Assembly: GCA_009741485.1 (NCBI GenBank)
Contig: CM019214.1
Location: forward strand, 58,804,506-58,868,505
DNA from: Malurus cyaneus samueli
Taxonomy: Eukaryota; Chordata; Aves; Passeriformes; Maluridae
Direction of reading: 5' to 3'
DNA: 64,000 nt
The position numbers were made by a program, and so were the translations under genes. Shown here one piece after another: positions 38,401 to 50,307 of this stretch (the first letter of the stretch is position 1; the number at the start of each line of letters is the position of its first letter). The notes under the pieces are model-generated. The model saw only the letters and a program-made list of their open reading frames with translations. It made no database searches and was not told the DNA's origin.

Positions 38401-41400
38401 ACTCATGAAAAATCCTGTACAATCCCAAGTATTCCAGTATCATAACCTCCCTGCAGATTCATCACAGTACATGCTGCATTTGCTCAGTAGTGATTTGAAT
38501 GGCATCCTAGAGGCAGCTTCTTCTACTGAATCATCATAGTGGGCTTTGGAATAAGGACAAAGACCTCATCATTCAGCTTCAATGCTCTTAGGAGTTGATT
38601 TTGACTGTTTTCCCACTTTGTTTTTGTTTCTCTGATCACTGCGTGGTCATTGGTTTTTTGTTTGTTTGTTTGAATTTTCACTAGCTAGACATTGTAATAG
38701 CAACCTTTACAGTTAGGTGTTGGATAAATCCTGACAATAAAATGTAGAACAAACATCCAGACTAAATATTTCACCCTGTCCATCACAAGTCCCAACTGCA
38801 GGGATGTAATGTTTTCTGCAATACATATCTGAATACTCTTGATAATACGAAGGCAAAAGTGACTCAGCTACTTCATTAAAACTAAGACTTAGATTATGCA
38901 ATAAATGATAAGAAATTGTCTTCACTACATCCCTTAATATTATAAGTACAGAGACACAATGAAAAAATGATCATTTTATGGATTATTAATTCTATTTTTT
39001 TAAAACACTGGAGCATAATAAAAATCTCCTGACTATAAATTGTCAGGATTACTTCCCTCCTGTAACTACTTTCAAGGTTTGTCTTCCCTGTTGACAAAGT
39101 ATATTGCTAATTGGAATGGTCCGTGGAGACAAACCAGTCTGTAGCTTAAACACAGGATACCCTCTTCAAATAAACTTGGAGTGTCAACAACATTGACTTA
39201 TTCTTCTAATTGTACTTTAATGACAAAAGACAGATATTAAATAAGAACTGCAGTTCCAAAGAAAAAGTGCCACCAAACACTTTTTTAATTGTGGATGGAT
39301 TTTCTCATGACCATGACTTTTCCCCCCCCAATTTTAACTCAAGCTTATTCTGCATTATTTTTTTCATTCTGCAGTTTAAATCTTTTTGACATACAGAAAC
39401 TACAAATGAAAAAACACATTTGTGTCTCTCTTTGGTGTAAGACTCCAGAATTGTTCTTGAGAATCGATTCACTTTATTTCTGAAATTCCATGGAAGGACC
39501 TTTCTTCCCTGTGAGAAACAATTCTCCACCTTTGGCTAACCAAACATGATGACTACGATGGTGGGAGAAAAAAAAAATACTGCGTGCTTGCTGGAAAAGC
39601 CTAAACAAGAACTTGAACTCTGTTTCAGTGATATTGGCATCAAATTTTTTTTCACTTGCAGAATCGGCTTACCCATTAGTGTTCTGTTCTCCCACTTCAG
39701 TAAACAGTCTCACTCTATAGAATTGCTTAATGTTGAATAATCACAGTACCTAAATATCTGGATTTATTTATTTATTTTTAAAATAAACACAAATCTACTC
39801 AATCTCTCAAGAACTCTTCACAGTAATTATATTTTTTTTTTTAATTTCAGGAATACTTTTTTTTTTTGTTACTTCTATACTTTAGCCTACTAAAATACCT
39901 TCCACTACTACATATTGAAATATGTAGAATCACATAGTGGGAATTGCTGGTCACTTGACACTAATCATCATTTGATGTTATTGATCAGAAGAGTTTAACA
40001 ACAGTGAGAAAAAATAGAAAAGGTCACCTCAAGGTTGTTTTATCTGTTGGCTACAGAAAGGTTCACTGTTAGGAAACTCAGTTTCATAATAATGCACAGG
40101 GCATGCTTGGGCATTCAGGATCATACCTGCTCTACAGATTGACACTCTCTGCACAAAGCCTATTTGCAGGGCTAATTTACAGGTCTGCTGGTTGTAAAGA
40201 CCTAATCATGCAAATTTTTTATGAGGATGTTCTCAGTGCCTTCCTCAAACAGTGAAACATAACCATTAACCCTTGATGGCATAAGAACACTGATGAACTA
40301 GGCCTGGGTAAAGTGTAAAGCTTCCTGTTGATGTTTTTTTCCAAGATTGTAAAATAGTACGAGTCACACAATAAAAAGTCAAAAGTCAAATCCTATGCAA
40401 TTTTTTTTTTATATTTACTTATATAACTTTGAAGAAACAAGAGGCCAGATCTGTATGTCTTAATCAGATGAACAGTTTCTCTTCGATATATGATTAATAG
40501 CTCTAGCCAGAATGACATAAGGTTTACTCTCTGAAACCATTTTTTTTTCATTCTTTTAACTAGTTTAAATTGCCTTCAATACCCTATGAATTTAAAAAGA
40601 AAATGTGATTTGAAAACATGTTCTCTCTTACATGTTCTCTAGAATTAGCATGATTCTGTACACTGTTTTAAAGATGGAAAAAAAAGGAGACAGCAGATTC
40701 AAGACAATCATATTTCTATGAATTTAAGAAGAATAAACTTGACCACTCAACAAAGTTACTGAATAGAAAAAAAAGTAATTAGAAATTCAAATCTGCAATT
40801 TTCAAATCACTGTAATATTCCAGACTTTTATTGACTTTCTATTTATGTATTTCTTCTGTTGTTTCTTCTGAAACCTCACTGTGTTTTGCAAACACTTTGT
40901 AAACACCCTCATCTTCAGCTGGATGCAGTCAGAATCCTTATGAAGTTCTGAAAAACAGATTTGTTCCACAAGTATTCCTTGAAACCCTTAGAAAAAATTG
41001 TATAAAATTGGGGGTATGTTTAATATATTAAAGTTTGTTAATGACCACAATTGTCTCCTGATTTCTGTGTGCTAGATATTGATTCTGGAGCCTGTGATCA
41101 CTTTATTTGATGTGCTAAGGTTACTATAAGTTGCCAGAAGCCTTGGGGGATTAAAAGTGTGGGGAAGAAAATTATAAATGTTATGTGATCTTTGTGATCC
41201 ATCACACAGATATCTGTTATATGTGACTGTGCTGCATATCAGACCAAACCATGGATCCATTCTGTCAGTAATGGGAGAGTAAAATCCAGAAACTATATAT
41301 TTTAAAATTAATTTTAACAGCTGTTTCTCCTTGGTTTGTTTGTTTTCCTTCCCAGCATAAAACTAGCTCATATTTTGACTTTGCAACATCTACTTCCTGT

Positions 41401-43009
41401 ACTGTAAATCTTCTGAACTCCATCTGTTCATAGGTGGTGAAGGTACAATAAGGAGGTACAAGAAGGACAAATACCTGGATTCTCAGAATAGCAACTGAAT
41501 AAAAATAGGCTGTGTACACTGATCCAGGACAAGGCTCTAACATGATAATCAGACTGAATAAGGCCAGTTTAAAACCAGTAGCAGAGTAAATGGTGTGTTA
41601 GGATAATAGGGTGCTGACAGGATGGATGCCCTGCAGCTGAATCTCTCTCTTCTTCCAGGAAGATTTTGTAATGGAGAATTAAGCATTGTCTACCTCAGGC
41701 TTACTCAGTCAGAATGCATTTCTGCAGATGAAGCTGCTGATATGACAAGTAAAGGCGCAGGGATAAGTCTTACAAAACCTCAGTGCTCGCAGGCATGAGT
41801 CCCTGCACACTGAGCAGGCAGGGTCAGCGCTGTATCCTCTAGACAGTAACAAATAGAAAAGAGTGTGTAGGTATGGAACAATGGTTGATAGAAAAATAAA
41901 TCAAGCATTATACTGTAGGGTCTAGTGTTACTATGGAGAAATAAGTCCCTTAGGGGTCTGCAAGAAACAGCTTTGATGTGCAAACCTGCTAAGTCTTTGG
42001 AAAGCGTAATGCACTGAAAAAATGTACTCAGAAAAAAGGTCTGGTAGGCTCATTACTATACATGAATTTACTCACTAATAGCAGGGTTAATAATAAGCAG
42101 AACACAAATCAGAAAAAAAAAACCAGCAAAGATGACACAGTTATACGTATTTTAAAATTTCCTGTACATTTTTAACACAGACAAGCCAAAAATTACTCTC
42201 TCAAAACAAAATGTATTTAAAAAGTTTTTATTTAACAGGAGAATATGACTTTACAAACAATTCTATTGCAAAACAGGTAAAACTCTCTGATTCATCTAAT
42301 CTCAAAATGAACTTTTTATATGTGCCTGTTGACTGACTGGAAAATTATAAGGGTTTAATAAAAAAGGTACTGAAATAAACAATAGGAACATTATTTTACA
42401 TTAAACTATCTTTATTTCCTGCTAGAAATAACTTTGCATTTTTTAACTAAGTAGTTCCGTGAATAGTGGAACTAATGATGTGTGATTTTATGGATTAGTA
42501 ATTATCTGGTGATTAGCTTTGTATCTGAGAAGGTGCAAATTACAATCAGGAGACAATAACTTGTTCTTAATATTAGGGTAATTTTAAAAGGTCTCTGTTG
42601 GTTCTTTGTTGTCCACTAATGCCTGTGTTTACATGCTTTCCTTTACCATACTTCGAACATACTGGCAGCATGTTTACTTGGTCTGTTCCATTCAGGAAAG
42701 TACATAAAAATACAATTAAAATGGAGAATATAATTTTTATGTGATTTTATGAAACTGATGATAATTTGGAAGTTAAATGCTATCCTTCTTTCTCACATGC
42801 AGAGCATAAACTTAAGCTAGAAGCTTTTTTTTCTTTTTTTTTTTTAAGATGAATATGCTGTCCATGGCCTCCTCTTGCTTTAACGGATCTTCCCACTCCA
42901 TATAAATCAGCTAATGTCATTTTTGGAGCATTTTATAGATATTTTTCATTAAAAAAAATTTAGATGCTAACAATCACTCTTAATGTTTCCCTAATATCTT
43001 TCAGTGGAG
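35471..43009. other. Non-coding DNA, no gene seen
   Basis: AT-rich unique sequence. Notable points are a perfect 13-bp dyad AACAATTATTGTT at 36178-36190, a homeodomain/octamer-like cluster near 40200-40216 (TAATCATGCAAATTT), and T-rich tracts near 39829-39870. The frame at 36806-37066 has no recognisable content. I recognise no transposon in this stretch. Confidence 0.6.
36178..36190. other. 13-bp perfect dyad, SOX-like half sites
   Basis: AACAAT and ATTGTT face each other around a single T. AACAAT/ATTGTT is the core recognised by SOX proteins, so paired sites are conceivable. That is inference from the motif only; short dyads occur by chance in AT-rich DNA. Confidence 0.35.
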
Positions 43010-43445
43010 CCTTTTTGTTCCGAAAAAGTTAAGAAGGATAGTAACCAGAGAGGCATTCAGCCATCTCCAGGGAAGCAGAACCTCATCACACATAATGATG
43101 ACTTGGAAAGACAAATATCATCACTCCAAGTGACCCTCCTTTCTCTTTCTTCCCCCAACTTTTATTGCTGGGCAGCACATCCTATGCCATGGGACATTCC
43201 TTTGCTCAGCTAAGGTCAGCTGTCCTGGCTCTGTCCCTTTTCAGCCTCTTGTGTATCCCCCACAGTCCTTGCTGGTGTGGCAGTGTGAAGAAGCAGGAAA
43301 AACCTTGAAATGCTGTAAGCACTGCTCAGAAATAGCTAAAACATTCTCATGTTTTTATCACAGTTTTGGTCACAAATGCAAAAGAACGCAATAAGAACTA
43401 CTATGAATAAAATCAACTACCACAATCAAAACCAGAAGAATTAGA
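43010..43445 (-). mobile_element. 5' part of an avian ERVL-like LTR, minus strand
   Basis: On the minus strand the block begins near 43437 with a TTCTGGTTTTGATTGTGGTAG-like start (degenerate TGCTGGTTTTGGCTGGGATAG) and an ATTCATAGTAGTT motif. It passes ACTGCTGAG/GTGCTTACA-type text and the reverse of AGGTCAGCTGTCCTGGCTCT. It then reads into the reverse of CTTTTATTGCTGGGCAGCAC and the GAGTGATGATATTTGTC region. This is the opening half of a well-known avian LTR. It lacks a recognisable 3' part, so it is a fragment. Confidence 0.72.
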
Positions 43446-45074
43446 GCTTTGGTTGATACTACTGTAATTTGAGACAGGATTTATAATATGGTGTGTTTTG
43501 TTTAGGGATTCAGTTTTTGCTTGTGGATAAAACACATCTGCATTTAACTGGTATAAACTGCTTTATTTATTAGTCTATTTACACTCATATTATGATACGA
43601 ACATAAATCCAGGCACCTCAAATAGACTCCTCACTCTACATTATATCACTCTTATCAAAATTTGAAGCAATAACATGGTAAAAATCATTCATTTATCTTT
43701 ATTATCTGTGAGAATCTTCTCAGTCAACCATACTCCTGCATTGTCTGAGGGGAATTGTTGTCATCTCTGATCAGGTGCTTGGTGGTGGATCTACTTTTAT
43801 TTGTTCTGGATCCTATAGATAAATTCTCATATGTAGTCCAGAAACATCAAAAACTCAGCATGTATTTTGAATTTCTTTTTCGGATTTTTGAAAGTAGATT
43901 CTGTAATTTACTGAAGAGTAAACTTTTTTTTTTTTTTTTTTTTGATTACTAATGTTAAATAGTATTGTACAAATAGTATTGTATTTTTCTACATGGACAT
44001 TACAACAGTTTCAAATGTGCCAGACAGTTGTGTAAGCCAGAATTTTGATGTGGACTTACCCAGATTTTGTTTTGTTGGTTAATATCTTGATGAAGGCATA
44101 AGCTTATTTTTCTTAGATTGTACAATAGATGCATCATCCAAACAAATGTCAAAGTATTTATATATGACTTTATGAACATTAGACTATGTTCCTTAATAAT
44201 TTTTCTGTTTGGAGATACCGATTTATCTTCTTTCTTTACACAAACTTGGGACTTTATTTCTTGTCTCTTCTTTTCCTTCTTGTTGATAGTTTTTCTTTAA
44301 AATTGCGCAAATATCTTCTTTAAATTTGTATGCAATTTAAATAAAGTCTAGTGTTTCTATGGCACTGTGATTGCATCAAACAATTTGAACCTGCTTACTG
44401 TGGTATTCTTCACATTATCTATCTCTTTTATAGTTCTTGCTTTCCACGTGCGAATTATGCTAAAAATATGAATAATATATGCAATCTAATAGCAACTTCC
44501 ATGCTAAATTGTCATTGCCTCCAACTATGTTGCCTTCAGAACATGTTAGGCTCGACACGGCTGTCCTCCACAGCTGCACACAAAGTTCTTTTTAATGAGA
44601 TGTGACATGGACAAAAGTTGGTTGTGATTACTGTGCAAACTTAGTGGTCTGAAACAGGTATGTCTCAGGAATGTTTCTGAGTATATTTTATTTTACATTT
44701 CACCATACAAAATACAAAAAAAAAAAAAATAGCTTTCTGGAAATAATGATCCTTTTATATGGAAAAAAGGTTTTAATCAGAGCAGAATAGTGCCTCCTCA
44801 AACTTAAGTTAAATCAAGGTCATAATGTGGGTTTTAACTGTTTTTTTCCCTATGTTAAAGATTTTTCAGTTTAATTTTTTATTTACAAAAGACAGAGGGG
44901 GAAAAATAATATTGTTTGAACTTCAGAAAGACCTCTTCACTTTAATTCCATTTATAGTATTGAAGATGAAAAAACCCTACAGTTCTAGAGAGATAATTTG
45001 TTTTAAAATACTGAGAAAGCAGAAGCACAATTTTTATACTTTTCTGTACCTCTTGTATGTCTCTTTCTTTTCTA

Positions 45075-45079
<5 letters not shown>

Positions 45080-45116
<37 letters not shown>
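45080..45116. repeat. Poly-A tract, 37 bases
   Basis: This is the longest homopolymer in the window. Its counterpart in the noisy copy (62783-62827) is longer and interrupted by one C. Confidence 0.95.
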
Positions 45117-45118
<2 letters not shown>

Positions 45119-46078
45119 TGCTAAATTTATTTCAGCATTTTTACCCTACGTAAACCTATGTATCTCTATGGATACCTATGTATCCATATAAAAACCCATG
45201 TATATGGGGCTTCTTGCTGTCTGTGTAGTCTAATCAAGTTGGAAAAAGAAGCATGGTTATTTTTTTCTGACACTGAAATACAAACTTCTAACAATGCAAA
45301 GATATGACATGCAACTTACAGTAAAAAAAAGTATACCAGAATCATGCATAATTCAAAATTATCTACTCTATGAATGATCAAGATATCAAAAAGGTTCTGA
45401 TTGCTCCCCTGTTAGAGTAGGAGAATTCCATATTTTTGACTGATACTTTGTCAAGGGAGTCAGTGTGTAAGATAGAAAGTAAAACTGAAATATAAGTAAG
45501 TGCATTTTTGGAGTAAATTTAGGAGAAAGCTTATATATTGACACTGATCCACATGTAGTTCCTGGGACTCATTCCCCTTTGATTTTTATTAAAAATTCTA
45601 GAGAAATAATTATTAGTAAAGATCATAATCATTGCTAAAGATGCGTTCAAATATTTTCCTGAAGTATTAGGAGTGGTGTGACCAAGCATATTCTGAGATA
45701 AAAATGAAACTTTAAAGTGCACACAAGAGACAGAAGCATAAAAAATTGCAGGCAATTTTCACTTGCATTAATCTAAGATGACATCTCCCATTACTGCTGC
45801 AGCTCTGCTGTTGGCTGATAAGAGGGCTGCTGTGACCTTATGAGCTAAAGTACACAAGTCAAAGTGCAGCAAGTGTATTGAATATTTTTCAAGCAGGGGT
45901 TATTAAAACTTGTATAAGGGAAATCTTATTAGTGTTAGGGAATCTATCAACATCTTTGAAGTAAAAGCGATCAGTGATGATCAGTGGTGTTTCTTGTCAG
46001 TTCTTTTGGGTACTTAAGACCTTGCTCAAAGTTGTGGGATTTTTTAGTTGTGGATGGGTGGTGGGAGTTTTTTAATTT

Positions 46079-46165
46079 TGTGTTTGGTTGGTTAGTTGGT
46101 TTGTTGTTTTTTGGTCTTTACTTGGTTGGTTGCTTGTTTCTGTTTTGGTTTGTTTTTGTTTTGCT
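46079..46165. repeat. G/T-rich (TTGG, TTTG) low-complexity patch
   Basis: Irregular TTGGT and GTTT units with very few A and C. It opens a Trp/Leu/Phe-rich false frame on the plus strand. Confidence 0.85.
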
Positions 46166-49100
46166 AGGTTCTTTAATCAGAAAGGAAGTTTCTTCTTATG
46201 AGCCTTGTCCCTCTGGCATAAATAGGAAATTACTTGCCTTTTTTCCCTTTAGAGTTTAATTACCATAGATAAACATTAACAATGAGTTAGCCATCTATTT
46301 GAAAGTCTTAGTTTCAGAATTTCTCAGGTACTCCTCTCATGATTGTTTCAAGGGGTGGTGCCTATTGCTGTCTTAGAAAAGAGAGGGAACTGGTTTCAGC
46401 CATCTGAGAAGCTAGTGCTTTGTATGTGGGTTTTTAAACTTTATTTCTTTAAAACAATGCATCTATATTTATGTCTGCATCTAGTTTATATCTATATTTC
46501 ATTTGTAACCATCTATCTACATCTCCACAAATGCATGCATACAAAGACACAAAAACAAAACTGTGGTTTTATGAATACATAAGGTTTATGAAATTGTATT
46601 TTTATGACATTTGTTTACATAAATATGTTAAACCAATCTCTGAGCATTCATTATTTTCATTCCAATAATAATTAACCTCTAAATGCCATGATAAATTTGC
46701 AAGTGTTATATCTGAATAAGGAACAAAATCCACACAATTTTTGCAGAGAAATTTCAAAGATTCAAATTTTGATCATAGCTTTGCTTCCAGTGAGAAAGTT
46801 TCCTTTTATCTGCATGACTTTTTCTCAAATGATGAGCAAAAATATCTAAACAATAATAGCTAAGCATTTGGTGTGCATAGACTACCAGTTTGTTGATTCA
46901 TAATGTACTTTATTTCTTTTGAGGCATCTTGTACATTCTGCTGGACTGTCCCCACTGAAGTTGGGCCACAGTGTAAGAAAACGCAGATTGTTTTGACATG
47001 TGTGAGCCCCTCTAGCAACTCCAGACAGACTGAATAGATACTTGAGGAATAAAAATGTTATTGATACCACACAGACTTCAACCACGGGCTGGATGATGTG
47101 GTGCTCAGGTAGATGTATATTTTGTACTTCTGTGACTACACTAAAAGAGCAAATATAACAAGGAGAAAGCTGACTGTACAAACTCTCCATTGCCTTCAGA
47201 CAAGGTGAGCTAAAGAAGGAAAGTGCCCTGGCAATACCTGTTCTAACAGAATCCCCAGGTTCTCCTGGGGACAAGAACTTCAATGAATCATTACAGAATT
47301 GCTTTTCATTCACTGCATAACACTGATATATTTGTGGTTCTTCTGGTTCTTGTTTCCTTTTTTTTTTTTTTTTTTTTTAAATTGTAAATCTGTGAAAAAA
47401 TGTCTTTAAATTACTTCTCACCAGTCTTCCATGGGCAAATTGCATGTGCAGGGCTGGAATGCTGATGTCAGAAAAAAAGGATTTAAAAAGATACACTTAA
47501 GCACATAATACCTTCTTAATGTCACTTTTAAATCTTGAAAATAATAATTGCACAGAAATAGCTGTCTAGAGAATCAGAAACAGATTCACCTCTCCAAACT
47601 CCCAGGTTTTCATGAAACTGACAAAACCTTGATAAATCACCTAGTTCTTTCAGTTATTACACTGGAGAAAGTTCCTATTCTTAATCGATTGGGGTTACAT
47701 ACTAGTAATTTTAGATACTTAAGCACTTTTTAATGTAAGGGAAAATTTAGCTGATGCTTTGAAACAGGATCAAGTATTTGGAGATGACTTTGGACCTTAG
47801 GGCATTATGGAAATCCTCTACTAAGACAGCATGCAGCTGCGTGTATGAAAATAATGACAAAACACACCAAAAATCAGTAGGGAAAAGAACAATATTACGG
47901 TTACGCTGTCATAGAACTGAACATTGTGACACCATCAATATATGACAGGCACAGGAGAAATTAAAATAATTTGCAGGTTTTAAGTGAATTCTATTCCCTT
48001 CTGCTTCATCTATATCTCACAGTTTCCTAGTTTGTCAGTTCATTCTACAACTTTTCTGTTACCTTCCCTAATTTTGTTCTCATGTAAGGGACTCAAGGAT
48101 ATGCTTTTTAAGGAAAAACATTCAATGAATAATTTAAAAACTCAAACTCTTTGGAATGTTTCATTTGGTTTTTTTTTTCTGGGTCATGTTGGGTGGAACT
48201 CCACACCTGCCCCTGAACTGTGAATTAGTCCTGAAAAGTAAGTCAAGCTGTAAAGCACATCCTGGAATAGAAAATCATTTCAGCCTATTTCCCTTCAAAT
48301 AAATTAAAAAGGATTTTGTCTGCAGCTGAAAATGTCATTATCATCAAAGTCTTATTCTGACACAGCAGAACAAGATCAATTTCTCAGAGACACTGCAGTA
48401 GGTTGGCTGCCGTATGTGATTCTCCTTTCCCCCAAAGCTGCAAGCAACCCTTGACAAATTCACTTTGTGTGCTTGTGAGGGAGGCGCAATGCCATTGCCG
48501 AGCTATATTTAAATGTATTGCTAAAATAGACCCTCAAGTAAACAAAGGAGCCCTTCTCCAGCAATCACTGAGAATGAGAGAAAGAACCTAACTCTCAAAG
48601 ACATAAGGAGGAGAAAAAATTTGATGGCAGTAAGAGAGGAGAAAGGAGACGCATCTCTATGTCTTCATGATTATGAGTGTATTTCTGAGTGCACACATAC
48701 ATATACAAATTCCTCTTAGAGACTTGAAGCTTGTTGAGGGTGAAATGAAAAAAAAAAAAACAAAACAAAAAAAACACCATTTTTTTTTAATATGTCAATT
48801 CTTTCAAATATTTAATCAGCTTTAAAATATTTTTCTCATATTCTGGACATTAATTCTTTTGCAAGAGATCTGAGATTTCTGAAGAGGAATTTTTTTTCAC
48901 CAAACCATTGTGCTTTATTGCATTCCATGTGAAAGATTTTTTTATACATTGAAAATGTATTTTTCATTTCCACTGTTTGTATGTTTAAACTTGGATTCCA
49001 GAAAGAACTAAATACTTTAGTTACCAGGTCCTACTGCAAAACTGATCCCTAGGTTAAAATTTGCAGTATGTCCAAAGGTATTCATCTTTCCTAAAGGCCT

Positions 49101-50281
49101 GTCTGATAAAGGAAAATATAAGGTGGAAATTTATTTGGAAATGTTCATATCTCAAAAGCTGAAGTTGTGAGTATTTCTGGAAGTAACTCAGAGCAGAGAA
49201 AGTGGCTCTCTAGAACCTGCTTAATTCCATGGTGACATAAAGCATGTCACTGATTTCCTGAACGACCTGAATACATCAGTCTCAGCAATTCTTCCTCTTT
49301 AGCTTTCTCTTACATTACCAGCACAAACCATAATGAGTCATGCAGTACAATGTTTAACATCCTTAGTCTAATGATCTGTGAATGGAAATTTTTTTTTTTT
49401 TTGGCAAACCCTATGTCAATTAAGAGCCAATTAATTCAACTGGTAGACTATGGGATGCTGTAATTACGTGTTCATCGTTGAAGGCTGGCAAATTGCCCAA
49501 ACTTGTTCTTCAGATTTTACATGGATGCATTTTTAGAAAGTTTCGTTGATATTAAATATACCAAGTTTGATATGTTGAGCTTGGATTATATAATATGTGC
49601 TTATTTTATAAGAGAAATTTTATTTTTTTCAGTTTTTCCCTGTCAAAGTTGTTTAAGGTAAATAAAACACAGTCTGTGGAATTGTAGCATGACCAGTTTT
49701 TTCGTAGATGTATGTAGTACTGATAGTTCACTAGCAAGTGTTGTATAATGGTAATCTATTTTATGACAGGATTTTTCCAAGGTGGAACTCCTTAGCTCAC
49801 ATTCAAAGCACATAAAAGAAATATTATTGAGTGGTTCATTGGCTTATTAACATGCAATTAACCATCAATAAGTGAACTACATGATTAGGATAAATATCGG
49901 CAACAGATCAGCTAAACCAAACATTAACAAAAACTGAAAAATTTCAGTGTACATTTTTATGAATAGTTCAAAAATGTTCCAATTTCCCCCTGCCAACACC
50001 CCCCCATACACATTTACATGCATATCCCCTTTCTCAAAGGCCCTGTAGGTCACCAACAAGCTCCTTCCCTGGGAACACAGGGTATACACACCCTTGTCCT
50101 GCTCCCCATGACCTTCCAGGGCACTCACTGATCATCAAGTGACCCGTGAGGAAAAACACACATCTGAGGTGCTGGTCCCTGTGTGTTGCACCCTGCAGTG
50201 CCACCCAAATTGATGCAGTGCAGCGGCTCAAGGCAGCCTTTGAGGAGGCTGCTGTGCCCCGACCAGGCAGTAGCTGTGATG

Positions 50282-50307
50282 CCACATGGTGATGTCACAT
50301 GGTGATG
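50282..50307. repeat. 13-bp tandem duplication
   Basis: Two units of the type (C/T)CACATGGTGATG are adjacent, at the edge of a GC-richer patch (about 49985-50330) that I could not assign to any repeat or gene. Confidence 0.9.

Larger units (their letters stand above)
43836..46177. repeat. Clean copy of the window's large duplicated segment
   Basis: This 2,342-bp stretch is repeated, with many small indels, at 61338-64000. Here the text has ordinary composition and no gene. The duplicate keeps the same order and orientation throughout, including the poly-T, poly-A and G/T-rich landmarks. Confidence 0.95.

Noticed and set aside
44825..45124. 99-codon plus-strand frame ending in poly-Lys
   Set aside because: The poly-Lys comes from the 37-base A-run, and the rest is unremarkable AT-rich DNA.
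46882..47313. 143-codon minus-strand open frame
   Set aside because: It is the longest frame outside repeats, but has no recognisable motif, and a frame of this length is expected by chance in 64 kb read in six frames. It would deserve a protein search before final dismissal.
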